Shown piece after piece: positions 1 to 8,285 of a DNA stretch of 64,000 bases. Each line of letters starts with the position of its first letter. Position 1 is the stretch's first letter. This DNA is from Weissella paramesenteroides ATCC 33313 (lineage in GTDB: Bacteria > Bacillota > Bacilli > Lactobacillales > Lactobacillaceae): positions 124,001 to 188,000 of the forward strand of contig NZ_GG697132.1 in the NCBI RefSeq assembly GCF_000160575.1. The letters are read 5' to 3'. The translations under genes were made by a program, and so were the position numbers. The notes beneath the pieces are model-generated. The model did no database searches. It had not been told where the DNA came from and saw only the letters and a program-made list of their open reading frames with translations.

Positions 1-501
1 TGGAGCACCATTAACAGTACCAACGATAATTGTATCGGCACCTGCAACAAGTGCTTGTTTGGCAATTTCCAAATCATCTACTGGTCCGAACCAGACTGGT
101 ATTGAATTAAAGGTTGATTTAATTTCACTAATGTTTTTTACCAAAAAATCTTGCTTATCAGTCGGTAGGACTTGTACAACATCAGCACCTGCTTGTACTA
201 ATTCTTCTACAGTATCAGTAGCCTCTACTGATACCCCAACTAGATAGTGATTATCTAATTGCTTAATTTTAGCCACATTTTCAGGTGTTGATAATTGAAC
301 TGGCAGAATGGCCAACGTGCCTTCTTTTGCAAAATCAATTGCATTTGCCACCGTTGCAAATCTCGTTGCGCCAATTACCGGAATTGATAGTGTAATATTT
401 TCAGCAACCTGTGTACTAATATCAATTTCATTCGGTAATACATTGGAAGCACTTGGTACCAACAATACCTCATCAAGTCCTAGTCCATTTTGGCTAAACA
501 T
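1..501 (-). CDS. IMP dehydrogenase-like paralogue, incomplete at window edge
   Basis: The reading frame is open from ATG at 501 to the window edge (167 codons seen, C-terminus missing). Its start overlaps the guaB stop in a TAATG, and a good AAGGAGG ribosome binding site precedes it, so it is translationally coupled to guaB. The first residues (LGLDEVLLVPSASNVLP) match the IMPDH/GMP reductase N-terminus. Later blocks keep the TIM-barrel pattern, for example PVQLSTPENVAKIKQ and the EELVQAGADVVQVLP strand. However, the DSAHG block of real IMPDH is replaced by LPTDKQ, and no GPGSICTTR-type catalytic cysteine loop appears in the visible part. I infer a diverged, possibly non-catalytic relative co-expressed with GuaB. 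It could instead be a GMP reductase-like enzyme. The missing C-terminus prevents a decision. Confidence 0.75.
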   Translation of the reverse strand, partial: MFSQNGLGLDEVLLVPSASNVLPNEIDISTQVAENITLSIPVIGATRFATVANAIDFAKEGTLAILPVQLSTPENVAKIKQLDNHYLVGVSVEATDTVEELVQAGADVVQVLPTDKQDFLVKNISEIKSTFNSIPVWFGPVDDLEIAKQALVAGADTIIVGTVNGAP

Positions 502-1652
502 TATACTAATTCCTCCTTGTTTTGCATGATGCGTACACTTTGTGGTACTTTTGCATAATCTTGTGTAGCTGTTGCTACTACCAAGTGTCCATTCTCAGCA
601 GCTTGTAGAATTGAAGTAAAGCCACCTTTATTTAAGTTTTCAGCGACGTCATTTAATGCAGGTCGTAAAACATCAAGTAACGTTCCCTTATATGGTGTTT
701 TACCTTCGATACCTTCTGGCACCATTTTATTTGCCTCATTGACTTCGCCCTGGAAATAGCGATCCTTTGAGCCATTTTGCATTGCTGCAATTGAACCCAT
801 ACCTCTATAGGCCTTAAATTGTAACCCAGTAGCTTCATCAGTCAATACATCACCAGGTGTTTCATATGTGCCAGCAAGAACTGATCCCAACATAATTGCA
901 TGACCACCAGCTAGAATAGCTTTTGACATATCTGCTGAAGTTTTAATACCACCGTCAGCGATAATTGCCTTATTGTATTCCTTTGCTGCTTCTGCTGCTG
1001 CAGCAATTGCTGAAATTTGGGGAACACCAACACCAGCAACCACACGAGTTGTACAAATTGATCCGGGACCAATGCCAACCTTAGCAACATCTGCTCCCGC
1101 ATCATACAGGGCACTAGCACCTTCCTTTGTCGCAATATTGCCAGCAATAATATTGATTTTAGGAAAGGCATCGCGAACTTCACGAATCTTACGTAAAACG
1201 CCTTCGGAATGTCCATGAGCCGAATCAAGGACAATTGCATCCGCACCAGCTGCGACTAATGCTCGCACACGTTCAAGCGTATTTGATGTAACGCCTACTG
1301 CACCAGCAACAATTAAACGTCCATGATCGTCAACTGCTGCATTTGGGTCAAGCGTCAGATCTACCTTCGCAGATTTAACGAAACGGATTTCTGCTGCCTG
1401 GTCTGCAATCAACATGTTTTTATGAATCACACCAAGACCACCAAATTTTGCCAAAGCAATTGCCATCGGAGACTCTGTGACCGTGTCCATTGCAGCAGAT
1501 AGAATCGGTTGATTCAATTTCAACGTTGGCGTAAGAATAGTTTGCATAGATATTTTATCTTGTTGGTTACCCACATTATTTTCCGGTAACGCGACATCTT
1601 CAAAAGTTAACCCCATCGGTACAAATTTATTTGCAATACTATAATTAGCCAT
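501..1652 (-). CDS. guaB: IMP dehydrogenase without CBS (Bateman) domains
   Basis: GuaB oxidises IMP to XMP with NAD+, the committed step to guanine nucleotides. I place the start at 1652 (MANYSIANKF) because TGGAGGAAAT lies just upstream; a longer frame to 1742 runs through the riboswitch terminator. This gives 383 residues against roughly 490 for the usual enzyme. The catalytic core is intact: ILSAAMDTVTE near residue 50, DSAHGH near 150, the cysteine loop GIGPGSICTTR near 200, the GGIKTSADM phosphate site, and the flap RGMGSIAAM with the following arginine-bearing segment. The sequence passes from VKSAKVDLTLDP straight to VAGAVGV, where the paired CBS domains normally sit. Loss of this domain should remove adenine/guanine nucleotide allostery. 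Control may have moved to the guanine riboswitch upstream. Confidence 0.95.
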   Translation of the reverse strand: MANYSIANKFVPMGLTFEDVALPENNVGNQQDKISMQTILTPTLKLNQPILSAAMDTVTESPMAIALAKFGGLGVIHKNMLIADQAAEIRFVKSAKVDLTLDPNAAVDDHGRLIVAGAVGVTSNTLERVRALVAAGADAIVLDSAHGHSEGVLRKIREVRDAFPKINIIAGNIATKEGASALYDAGADVAKVGIGPGSICTTRVVAGVGVPQISAIAAAAEAAKEYNKAIIADGGIKTSADMSKAILAGGHAIMLGSVLAGTYETPGDVLTDEATGLQFKAYRGMGSIAAMQNGSKDRYFQGEVNEANKMVPEGIEGKTPYKGTLLDVLRPALNDVAENLNKGGFTSILQAAENGHLVVATATQDYAKVPQSVRIMQNKEELV

Positions 1653-1673
1653 ATTTCCTCCATTTTTTTGTAT

Positions 1674-1714
1674 AAAAAAAGCATTTGCAAGATTGTATAG
1701 AATCCAACAAATGC
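1674..1714 (-). terminator. Expression-platform terminator of the guaB riboswitch
   Basis: On the minus strand a GCATTTG/CAAATGC stem (arms 1708-1714 and 1681-1687) is followed by seven T residues, and lies between the riboswitch aptamer and the guaB ribosome binding site. This position is expected for guanine-dependent premature termination. Confidence 0.8.
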
Positions 1715-1742
1715 TAGTTAACCAGACAGTTTCACTAATCAA

Positions 1743-1816
1743 TTGTGGATTGTCGCCTATTATCGGGTAGGCGGTAGAGACTTGTTAGCCCATTTATCTA
1801 ACGATTAAATCTACAA
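1743..1816 (-). promoter_or_regulatory. Guanine-type purine riboswitch aptamer
   Basis: The minus-strand RNA can fold as the purine riboswitch. P1 pairs TTGTAGATT with AATCCACAA, with one mismatch. J1/2 reads TTTAATCG. P2 is GTTAG/CTAAC with loop ATAAATGGG. J2/3 is AAGTCTCTACC. P3 is GCCTA/TAGGC with loop CCCGATAA. The loops carry the TGG and CCGATAA signatures used in the loop-loop kissing contact, and J2/3 closely matches the AAGTTTCTACC of known examples. The specificity base in the GAC after P3 is C, which in this family pairs with guanine. Position 75 is A and its partner 21 is U, a covariant swap relative to the Bacillus xpt aptamer. A terminator follows, so guanine should switch guaB off. 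Confidence 0.88.
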
Positions 1817-1842
1817 GGTAGTTCATATTTATTTATCAATTG

Positions 1843-1870
1843 ATTTTACTCGACTTCTAAAAAATTGCAA
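1843..1870 (-). promoter_or_regulatory. Promoter of the guaB riboswitch transcript
   Basis: TTGCAA at 1870-1865 and TAAAAT at 1848-1843 are separated by 16 bases. They lie just upstream of the aptamer, in the right place to start the riboswitch RNA. Confidence 0.55.
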
Positions 1871-1904
1871 GTACTTATTTTTAATTTTTTTAAACCAAAA
1901 AAGC

Positions 1905-1933
1905 TTGCAATCATCCCTTTTATATGATATATT
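1905..1933 (+). promoter_or_regulatory. Promoter of first tRNA-Lys
   Basis: TTGCAA at 1905-1910 and TATATT at 1928-1933 have a 17-base spacer, about 34 bases before the tRNA. The same layout recurs before the second copy. Confidence 0.65.
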
Positions 1934-1966
1934 TATATTCGTCGTTGTGAGACAACTTAATAATTT

Positions 1967-2039
1967 GGACAAGTAGCTCAGTTGGTAGAGCAACGGACTC
2001 TTAATCCGTGGGTCCAGGGTTCGAGCCCCTGCTTGTCCA
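1967..2039 (+). tRNA. tRNA-Lys (anticodon CTT), copy 1
   Basis: A 73-base cloverleaf is visible. The acceptor stem pairs GGACAAG with CTTGTCC. The D arm contains GCTCAGTTGGTAGAGC. The anticodon stem ACGGA/TCCGT encloses the loop CTCTTAA, giving anticodon CTT, which reads AAG lysine codons. The T arm is CAGGG TTCGAGC CCCTG. The CCA end is not encoded. The copy at 2150 is identical. Confidence 0.97.
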
Positions 2040-2049
2040 CTACTTTGAA

Positions 2050-2074
2050 AGCTGATTTTGAATCAGCTTTTTTA
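2050..2074 (+). terminator. Terminator of tRNA-Lys copy 1
   Basis: AGCTGATT/AATCAGCT stem with a three-base loop, followed by a T run at 2068-2074. Confidence 0.85.
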
Positions 2075-2087
2075 TTTTCAAAAAAGC

Positions 2088-2116
2088 TTGCACACATACT
2101 TATTGTATGATATATT
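2088..2116 (+). promoter_or_regulatory. Promoter of second tRNA-Lys
   Basis: TTGCAC at 2088-2093 and TATATT at 2111-2116 have a 17-base spacer. The surroundings duplicate the first promoter with a few changes. Confidence 0.65.
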
Positions 2117-2149
2117 ATTATTTGTTGTTGCGAGACAATTTAATAATTT

Positions 2150-2222
2150 GGACAAGTAGCTCAGTTGGTAGAGCAACGGACTCTTAATCCGTGGGTCCAG
2201 GGTTCGAGCCCCTGCTTGTCCA
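2150..2222 (+). tRNA. tRNA-Lys (anticodon CTT), copy 2
   Basis: This gene is identical over 73 bases to the copy at 1967-2039, offset by 183 bases. Promoter and leader (AAAAAAGCTTGCA and GAGACAA) are also duplicated, so the whole transcription unit was tandemly copied. The downstream terminator differs. Confidence 0.97.
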
Positions 2223-2232
2223 CTATTTTGAA

Positions 2233-2262
2233 AGAGAATGACTTCGGTCATTCTCTTTTTTT
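2233..2262 (+). terminator. Terminator of tRNA-Lys copy 2
   Basis: AGAGAATGA/TCATTCTCT stem with a CTTCGG loop and a run of seven T residues. Confidence 0.9.
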
Positions 2263-2311
2263 ATTCTTAGTGGCAAAAATCAAAACGCATCTAGCTTATA
2301 TACCAAAAGGA

Positions 2312-2420
2312 TCATCAATCCATCGACTTGAAGTCGGTAAATTGATGACCTTGAGCGTTTTCCAAAAGTTTGAATGAAAGAAAATGTTCAAACCTCTGCT
2401 TACTAAAATTGTATTAATTA
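2312..2420. repeat. Dispersed intergenic repeat, copy 1
   Basis: A hairpin (TCATCAAT... ATTGATGA, 2312-2348) is followed by CGTTTTCCAAAAGTTTGAA and by CTAAAATTGTATTAATTA next to the purD stop. The same blocks recur at 21024-21105 and, in part, at 25686, 33212, 38353, 39144, 40206 and 56048. The hairpin may terminate purD or tRNA transcripts. Confidence 0.6.
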
Positions 2421-3650
2421 GTCGATATCGCGGAATCCAATATCCGTTCGATAATAAAAATCATTCAAATTCAAATTCTTTAGGGCTGTGTTGACACTAT
2501 TTTGTGCCTCTTTCAAACTCGGCGCACGTGCAATCAGCGTAAAAATACGTCCACCCGAACTGTATAATCGGTGTTCCTCGGCGCTAACCCCAGCATAAAA
2601 AACATTCTGTGGTAATATCGGTAAGACAATATGTTGTTTAGGCGCATCCGGATATCCCGGAGCAGCAACAACCGTCCCTAAGTAATAATCTTGTGTCTGC
2701 CAAACCATCTGCGGATTTTTACCAGCAATCAAATCTGTTATCGCTGTATAAAAGTCACTCTCTAATTGTGGTAACAAAACTTGTGTTTCTGGATCACCCA
2801 ATCGGACATTAAATTCTATTACTTTGATGCCCTCACTAGTCAACATACAACCAATATACAATGTTCCCGCATACATCAAATTTTCACGTAATAAACCATT
2901 TATCGTTGGTTTGACGACGGTTTGTTCTACGCGTGCAATAATATCATCTGTAATATGTGGTACTGGCGAATAGGCGCCCATGCCACCTGTATTTGGTCCA
3001 GTTTCTCCTGCATATATTTTTTTATGGTCTTGTGAAATTGGCAAAATGACAGGCTTTGGTCCACCAACAAACAACATTAATGAGAATTCTTCGCCTTCTA
3101 GATATTCTTCTACTAGAATTTGATCAGATTTTTGTAAACTTTCACGCAAGGCTAACGCTAGCTCATCAGCTTCTTTAACTATGCGAACTCCCTTGCCACC
3201 TGCCAGGCCGTTCTCTTTGATCACTACTGGCAGTGATAATTTTTGAGCATAGTTAAACGCCTGCTCAAAATCTTTAAACGAAGCAAAAGCTGCTGTTGGC
3301 ACGTGATTGCGACTCATAAACTCTTTAGCAAACTGTTTATCGCTTTCCAATCTGGCTGCTGCCTGATGAGGTCCAAAAACACGAATCCCCTTAGCCGTTA
3401 AGAAGTCTACAATACCACTAGCTAGTGGTGCCTCTGGACCAACAAACACCAAGTCTATCGGTTGTTGCTCAGCAAAAAGAGCTACTTTTTCAAAATCATT
3501 TTCGGCAATAGCAACTGTTTGAATACCACTTGCTTGCATGCCAGGATTTCCTGGTGCACAAAAAACCTGCGCAACTTGCTCACTCTTCAGAAAGGTTGTG
3601 GCAATTGCATGTTCACGTGCGCCAGAACCAATGATCAAAACATTGACCAT
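2418..3650 (-). CDS. purD: Phosphoribosylamine-glycine ligase (GAR synthetase)
   Basis: PurD joins glycine to phosphoribosylamine using ATP, step 2 of purine synthesis, in the cytoplasm. It is an ATP-grasp enzyme of about 410 residues, the normal length. Landmarks are the N-terminal LIIGSGAREHAIA, the glycine-rich NGLAGGKGVRIV loop, ETGPNTGGMGAYSPVP, and the metal-binding EFNVRLGDPETQ. I prefer the ATG at 3650, six to seven bases after AAAGGGG, over the in-frame GTG at 3653. It is the last gene of the pur operon, 14 bases after purH. Confidence 0.96.
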   Translation of the reverse strand: MVNVLIIGSGAREHAIATTFLKSEQVAQVFCAPGNPGMQASGIQTVAIAENDFEKVALFAEQQPIDLVFVGPEAPLASGIVDFLTAKGIRVFGPHQAAARLESDKQFAKEFMSRNHVPTAAFASFKDFEQAFNYAQKLSLPVVIKENGLAGGKGVRIVKEADELALALRESLQKSDQILVEEYLEGEEFSLMLFVGGPKPVILPISQDHKKIYAGETGPNTGGMGAYSPVPHITDDIIARVEQTVVKPTINGLLRENLMYAGTLYIGCMLTSEGIKVIEFNVRLGDPETQVLLPQLESDFYTAITDLIAGKNPQMVWQTQDYYLGTVVAAPGYPDAPKQHIVLPILPQNVFYAGVSAEEHRLYSSGGRIFTLIARAPSLKEAQNSVNTALKNLNLNDFYYRTDIGFRDID

Positions 3651-3664
3651 CACACTGCCCCTTT

Positions 3665-5194
3665 CTAATGTCTAAAGTGACGTACACCGGTAGTCACCAT
3701 TGCAATCCCATACTTATCGGCCATCGCAATAGAATCTTTGTCACGAATACTACCACCAGGTTGCACGATTGCTTTAATATTATGCTGTGCGGCATACTCA
3801 ACGCAGTCATCCATTGGGAAGAAGGCATCTGAGGCTAAAATGGCATGCTCATATCCTTCCTTAGGCATCGCTTTTTGTATTGCAATCTTCGTTGAATCAA
3901 TGCGATTAGGTTGGCCCATACCAACGCCCAACGTTTTGGTAGCTGTTGTCACAACAACAGCGTTACTCTTTACAAACTTCACAACATGCTGACCAAATTG
4001 TAAAGCTTTTAATTGTTCTGCTGTTGGTTGTGTCTTAGTCACCACTTTAAAATCTGATACGGCTTCAACTTGACGGTCACTTTCTTGAACAAGGAGACCA
4101 CCACTAACCGTAACCGTCTCAAAACGTTCTGCCTCATCACGGTGACTTAAATCAGCCTGCAACAGCCGGATGTTCTTTTTCTTACCAAGAATCTCCAAAG
4201 CCTCGGCACTAAATGATGGTGCAATGACAATTTCCAAGAAAATTTCATGCATTTTTTGAGCAGTTGCTGCATCAATCTCACGGTTAACTGCGACAATACC
4301 ACCAAAAATCGACATCGGATCTGATTCGTACGCCTCATCCCAAGCTTGTTCAATATTATCAGCAATACCAACACCACATGGATTCATATGTTTCATTGCA
4401 ACCACACATGATTCTTCAAATTCACTAACCATGTTTAAGGCTGCATTGGCATCCTTCAGGTTATTGAAAGATAGCTCCTTACCATGTAATTGTTTCGTGA
4501 TAATTGATAACTTTGCTGGAATAGGGTTACGGTAAAACGCTGCTGCTTGATGACTATTTTCACCATAACGTAGGCTTTGTTGCTTCTCATACGTTAACGT
4601 TAATTTCTCAGGAAATTCTTCAGTCGTCAGGTAATTGGCAATCAATGCATCATACGCCGCTGTATGTTGAAATACTTTTGTTGCCAATTCTTTTCTAAAA
4701 GTAAAATCTTCTTGACCAGCTTCTAAAAATGATATCACCCGTTCATAATCAGCAGTATCGACCACCGACAAAACATCCGCAAAGTTTTTTGCAGCCGCAC
4801 GCAACATTGATGGCCCACCAATATCAATTTGCTCGATTGCGTCTGCCTCAGTAGTTTCAGGCTTTTCAATCGTTTCCTTGAAGGGATACAAATTAACAAC
4901 AACTAAATCAATGGGTGAAATACCTGCTTCTTCGAGTTGTGCCATGTGTGCCGAATTATGACGTTTTGCCAGTAATCCACCATGAATTTTCGGATGCAAA
5001 GTTTTGACGCGACCATCTAACATTTCAGGGAAACCAGTAATATCTTCAACGCCAATAACGTTTAGCCCACCATCTTCAAGGGCTTTTTTCGTTCCCCCAG
5101 TTGAAATAATTTCAAAATCTAGGGCAATTAACTGGCGTGCGAATTCCAATAAACCTGTTTTATCTGAAACGCTCAACAATGCTCTCTTAGTCAT
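3665..5194 (-). CDS. purH: Bifunctional AICAR transformylase/IMP cyclohydrolase
   Basis: PurH performs the last two steps to IMP: formyl transfer from 10-formyl-THF to AICAR, then ring closure. It has 509 residues, the usual size. The N-terminal third is the MGS-like cyclohydrolase domain ([29 protein letters not shown]). The C-terminal two thirds are the transformylase, with the catalytic KHMNPCGVG near residue 265 and SDAFFPMDD near 450. It lies two bases from purN, deep in the operon, and shows no irregularity. Confidence 0.97.
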   Translation of the reverse strand: MTKRALLSVSDKTGLLEFARQLIALDFEIISTGGTKKALEDGGLNVIGVEDITGFPEMLDGRVKTLHPKIHGGLLAKRHNSAHMAQLEEAGISPIDLVVVNLYPFKETIEKPETTEADAIEQIDIGGPSMLRAAAKNFADVLSVVDTADYERVISFLEAGQEDFTFRKELATKVFQHTAAYDALIANYLTTEEFPEKLTLTYEKQQSLRYGENSHQAAAFYRNPIPAKLSIITKQLHGKELSFNNLKDANAALNMVSEFEESCVVAMKHMNPCGVGIADNIEQAWDEAYESDPMSIFGGIVAVNREIDAATAQKMHEIFLEIVIAPSFSAEALEILGKKKNIRLLQADLSHRDEAERFETVTVSGGLLVQESDRQVEAVSDFKVVTKTQPTAEQLKALQFGQHVVKFVKSNAVVVTTATKTLGVGMGQPNRIDSTKIAIQKAMPKEGYEHAILASDAFFPMDDCVEYAAQHNIKAIVQPGGSIRDKDSIAMADKYGIAMVTTGVRHFRH

Positions 5195-5196
5195 TT

Positions 5197-5781
5197 TTAG
5201 AATTCTCCTTTTTCTAATAGCTCTTTAACAACTGCTGGATAAAATTTATGTTCAACCTGATGAATCCTTTGTTCAAGATCAGTAAGCTGATCTGTGTTAT
5301 AAATCGGTACCTGACGCTGGGCAATAATCTGACCTGAATCGACACCTGCATCAACCCAATGAATGGTTACGCCAGTTGTTGACACGCCTGCTTCATAAGC
5401 ATCCTCAATGCCATGACGACCAGGAAAGTTCGGCAGTAACGCTGGGTGAATATTGACCATTTTACCGGCATACCCTGCTAATAATGTTGGCCCGATAATT
5501 CGCATATATCCAGCTAACAAAATAAAATCAATTTGTTCAGCGGCTAATCTTGCTGCAATAACAGCCTCTGCGGATGCTTTATCTGGATAGTCACGAAAAT
5601 TGACCACCATGGTAGGGACACCCTCATTTTCAGCACGTTGCAATACTGGCACATTTTGGTGATCACACACTAGTAATGCAACTTCAACCGGCATTTTTTC
5701 ACGTGTAAATGCCTGACATAAGGCTGTAAAGTTAGACCCCTCGCCCGAAGCAAAAATCGCTATTTTTTTGATTATTGACAT
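5197..5781 (-). CDS. purN: Phosphoribosylglycinamide formyltransferase
   Basis: PurN transfers a formyl group from 10-formyl-THF to GAR, step 3. It has about 194 residues. The visible signature is [15 protein letters not shown] near residue 105, with the catalytic Asn and His, and the later [15 protein letters not shown] containing the essential Asp. The N-terminal [12 protein letters not shown] binds the phosphoribosyl part. ATG at 5781 overlaps the purM stop in TGATG; an in-frame GTG three bases earlier is the alternative start. Confidence 0.95.
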   Translation of the reverse strand: MSIIKKIAIFASGEGSNFTALCQAFTREKMPVEVALLVCDHQNVPVLQRAENEGVPTMVVNFRDYPDKASAEAVIAARLAAEQIDFILLAGYMRIIGPTLLAGYAGKMVNIHPALLPNFPGRHGIEDAYEAGVSTTGVTIHWVDAGVDSGQIIAQRQVPIYNTDQLTDLEQRIHQVEHKFYPAVVKELLEKGEF

Positions 5782-6797
5782 CACTGCAATTCGCCTTTCA
5801 ATTTGACTTCCTGTTGTCCTGAAACAACTCGACCAATTTGATAAACCCTTTCACCTGACTCTTGTAATAACGTCATCACTTTTTCTACATTGGCCGGATC
5901 AACCGCTAGAACCATGCCAATTCCTAAATTAAAAGTCTGCGTCATATCCGTAAATGTCAGTTGACCTAATTCTTGTAATGAATGCATAATTTTTGGCATT
6001 GGCCAAGTTGCCACATTTATTTCAGCACGCTGATCTTTAGCCAAAATACGACCAACATTCTCAATCAGTCCACCACCAGTAATGTGGGCGATGGTGTGTA
6101 CCAACTCTTGTTGTATCAAAGGATAAACTGCATCAACGTAGATTCGTGTAGGCTTTAACAATTCGGTTTGCAAATCATGATCGTAACCTGGCAACGTCTC
6201 ATGCAATGAGAAGTTATTTTGTTTAAATAAAATATCACGCACCAAGCTAAAACCATTTGAATGCAGACCATTTGACGCTAAGCCAATGAGTACATCGCCA
6301 TTTTTGGTATTTTCAGCCGTTAACAACTGCTGTTTGTCAGCAATACCAACTGCAAATCCTGCTAAATCATAATGCTGAGTAGTATACATATCTGGCATTT
6401 CAGCCGTTTCACCACCCAATAGCATTGCGCCAGCTTGTTTCACCCCTTCGATTACACCGGTTATAATATCTTTCGCTTGTCCTTGATCTAAATGACCAGT
6501 TCCCAGATAGTCGAGAAAAAACAGTGGCTTGGCTCCTTGAGATAGCACATCATTAACACACATAGCCACCAAATCGATGCCCACTTGCGTATTCTTATTC
6601 GCTTGAATCGCAATCAGTAATTTAGTGCCCACACCATCTGTTCCCGCAACTAAAACCGGTTCTTGATATGATCCAATTTCTAACGGAAATAGTCCGCCAA
6701 ACGAACCCAACGAGTCATTATGTGCTAAATTTTTTATTTGATCGACCAATTGATATCCTGCATTGATATCAACGCCCGCCTTTTTATAGGCATCCAT
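5781..6797 (-). CDS. purM: Phosphoribosylformylglycinamidine cyclo-ligase (AIR synthetase)
   Basis: PurM closes the imidazole ring of FGAM to AIR with ATP, step 5. It has 338 residues, as normal for the family. It begins with YKKAGVDINAGYQLVDQIK, contains the ATP-binding VAGTDGVGTKLLIA near residue 50 and the GGETAEMPDMY block near 130, and ends in the GGLIENVGR domain. Its stop overlaps the purN start. The 21-base gap to purF holds an AGGAAAGGATC-like ribosome binding site. Confidence 0.96.
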   Translation of the reverse strand: MDAYKKAGVDINAGYQLVDQIKNLAHNDSLGSFGGLFPLEIGSYQEPVLVAGTDGVGTKLLIAIQANKNTQVGIDLVAMCVNDVLSQGAKPLFFLDYLGTGHLDQGQAKDIITGVIEGVKQAGAMLLGGETAEMPDMYTTQHYDLAGFAVGIADKQQLLTAENTKNGDVLIGLASNGLHSNGFSLVRDILFKQNNFSLHETLPGYDHDLQTELLKPTRIYVDAVYPLIQQELVHTIAHITGGGLIENVGRILAKDQRAEINVATWPMPKIMHSLQELGQLTFTDMTQTFNLGIGMVLAVDPANVEKVMTLLQESGERVYQIGRVVSGQQEVKLKGELQ

Positions 6798-6818
6798 TCT
6801 GTGATCCTTTCCTGTTAA

Positions 6819-8285
6819 CTAATATGATGATGTCGTTACATGTTTAGGTTCATCTCGTCGACGTAATTTTTCTTGCTCTTGGTCGTATTGTTCTTGATAG
6901 TCATAAAGTGGTGTTGGATATTTACCATCAAAATAAGCAACACATAGGCTACCATTTGGTGCACCAGTATTTAATCCCACGGCTTTTATCAAACTTGGTA
7001 CACTTAAAAATCCTAACGAATCCGCGCCAAATGTTTGCCGCATTTCTGCCAAGGTTTGATTCGCCGCAATCAATTCACTGGCGTGTTGAATATCAATCCC
7101 ATAGAAACATGGGTATTTTAGTGCTGGCGAAGCTATCCGCAAGTGGACTTCCGCTGCCCCCGCATCTTTTAATAACTTCACAATGCGTCGACTAGTCGTG
7201 CCACGTACAATGGAATCATCAACCAAAACCACTCGTTTTCCAGCCACAACCCCCTTAACAGCTGAGAGCTTCATATTCACACCTTGTTCACGTAATTTTT
7301 GAGTTGGCTGAATAAATGTGCGGGCAGAATACTGATTTTTAATCAAGCCCATCTCATAAGGTAACCCTGACTCCTGGGCATAACCCATGGCTGCCGATAA
7401 AGAAGAGTTGGGCACACCGGTTACCAAGTCGGCTTCAACGGGCTGTTCCTTGGCTAATAATGCCCCCATACGCTTACGAGCAGAATGAACATTTACACCA
7501 TAAATATCTGAATCTGGGCGGGCAAAATAAATAAATTCCATTGAACAAATTGCTAATTGCGTGTCTGTTGTGTAAGCAGAAATTGATAATCCCGACTCAT
7601 CAATTCGCAATAATTGACCAGGCTGCACATCACAGAAAAAAGTTGCGCCAACAGCATCTAATGCGCAGGTTTCACTACAAACTACAAAGCCACCATTCGG
7701 CAATTTACCCACGACCAGTGGTCGAAAACCATTTGGATCAAGAGCGGCATACAGACGATCCTTCGTCAATAATAAATAAGCAAAACCACCTTTAATCGTC
7801 CGCAAAGCATCCTTAACCTGTTCATCTAACGTTGTTGCTTTACTCAATCGGATAAGATGCATTAAATTCTCTGAATCTGAACTTGAATGATATATCGCAC
7901 CTCGATCTTCTAAGTTTTTCCGAATGGTCTCTGCATTTGTCAAATTACCATTGTGAGCAAGGGCAAACTGTGTGTCACTAAAATTGAAAGGTAATGGTTG
8001 AATATTTTCTAGTAAATTACTACCGGCCGTTGAATAACGAACATGTCCTATCGCTGCTTGTCCTTGCAGTTGTTCAAGATCTGCCGCATTGAATACATCG
8101 TTAAGCAAACCTAAACCACGTTTCGTTCTAAGTTGCCCGTCATCATTAATCGTGATGCCTGCGCCTTCTTGGCCACGATGTTGCAATGCAAATAAACCAG
8201 TATAGGTTAAAAATGCTGCGTCTGGCGTGCCCCAGACGCCAAAGACACCACATTCCTCATTCAAATGACTTAATTCAGACTGCAT
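6819..8285 (-). CDS. purF: Amidophosphoribosyltransferase
   Basis: PurF makes phosphoribosylamine from PRPP and glutamine, the committed step. I start it at ATG 8285 after AAAGGGG, giving 488 residues. An 11-residue propeptide ([11 protein letters not shown]) precedes the catalytic Cys12 of CGVFGVWG, as in the Bacillus-type enzyme that is cleaved to expose Cys. The PRPP loop [14 protein letters not shown] lies near residue 350. Of the four [4Fe-4S] ligands known in Bacillus PurF, three remain ([29 protein letters not shown]). The fourth, expected three residues after the last of these, is Tyr. Cluster assembly is therefore doubtful. It overlaps purL by 16 bases. Confidence 0.96.
   Translation of the reverse strand: MQSELSHLNEECGVFGVWGTPDAAFLTYTGLFALQHRGQEGAGITINDDGQLRTKRGLGLLNDVFNAADLEQLQGQAAIGHVRYSTAGSNLLENIQPLPFNFSDTQFALAHNGNLTNAETIRKNLEDRGAIYHSSSDSENLMHLIRLSKATTLDEQVKDALRTIKGGFAYLLLTKDRLYAALDPNGFRPLVVGKLPNGGFVVCSETCALDAVGATFFCDVQPGQLLRIDESGLSISAYTTDTQLAICSMEFIYFARPDSDIYGVNVHSARKRMGALLAKEQPVEADLVTGVPNSSLSAAMGYAQESGLPYEMGLIKNQYSARTFIQPTQKLREQGVNMKLSAVKGVVAGKRVVLVDDSIVRGTTSRRIVKLLKDAGAAEVHLRIASPALKYPCFYGIDIQHASELIAANQTLAEMRQTFGADSLGFLSVPSLIKAVGLNTGAPNGSLCVAYFDGKYPTPLYDYQEQYDQEQEKLRRRDEPKHVTTSSY

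Noticed and set aside
1653-1742. Extended N-terminus of guaB to 1742
   Set aside because: This stretch is the riboswitch terminator, and a good ribosome binding site precedes the internal ATG at 1652.
2165-2377. Open frame running through the second tRNA-Lys
   Set aside because: It reads through a tRNA, its terminator and a repeat hairpin.
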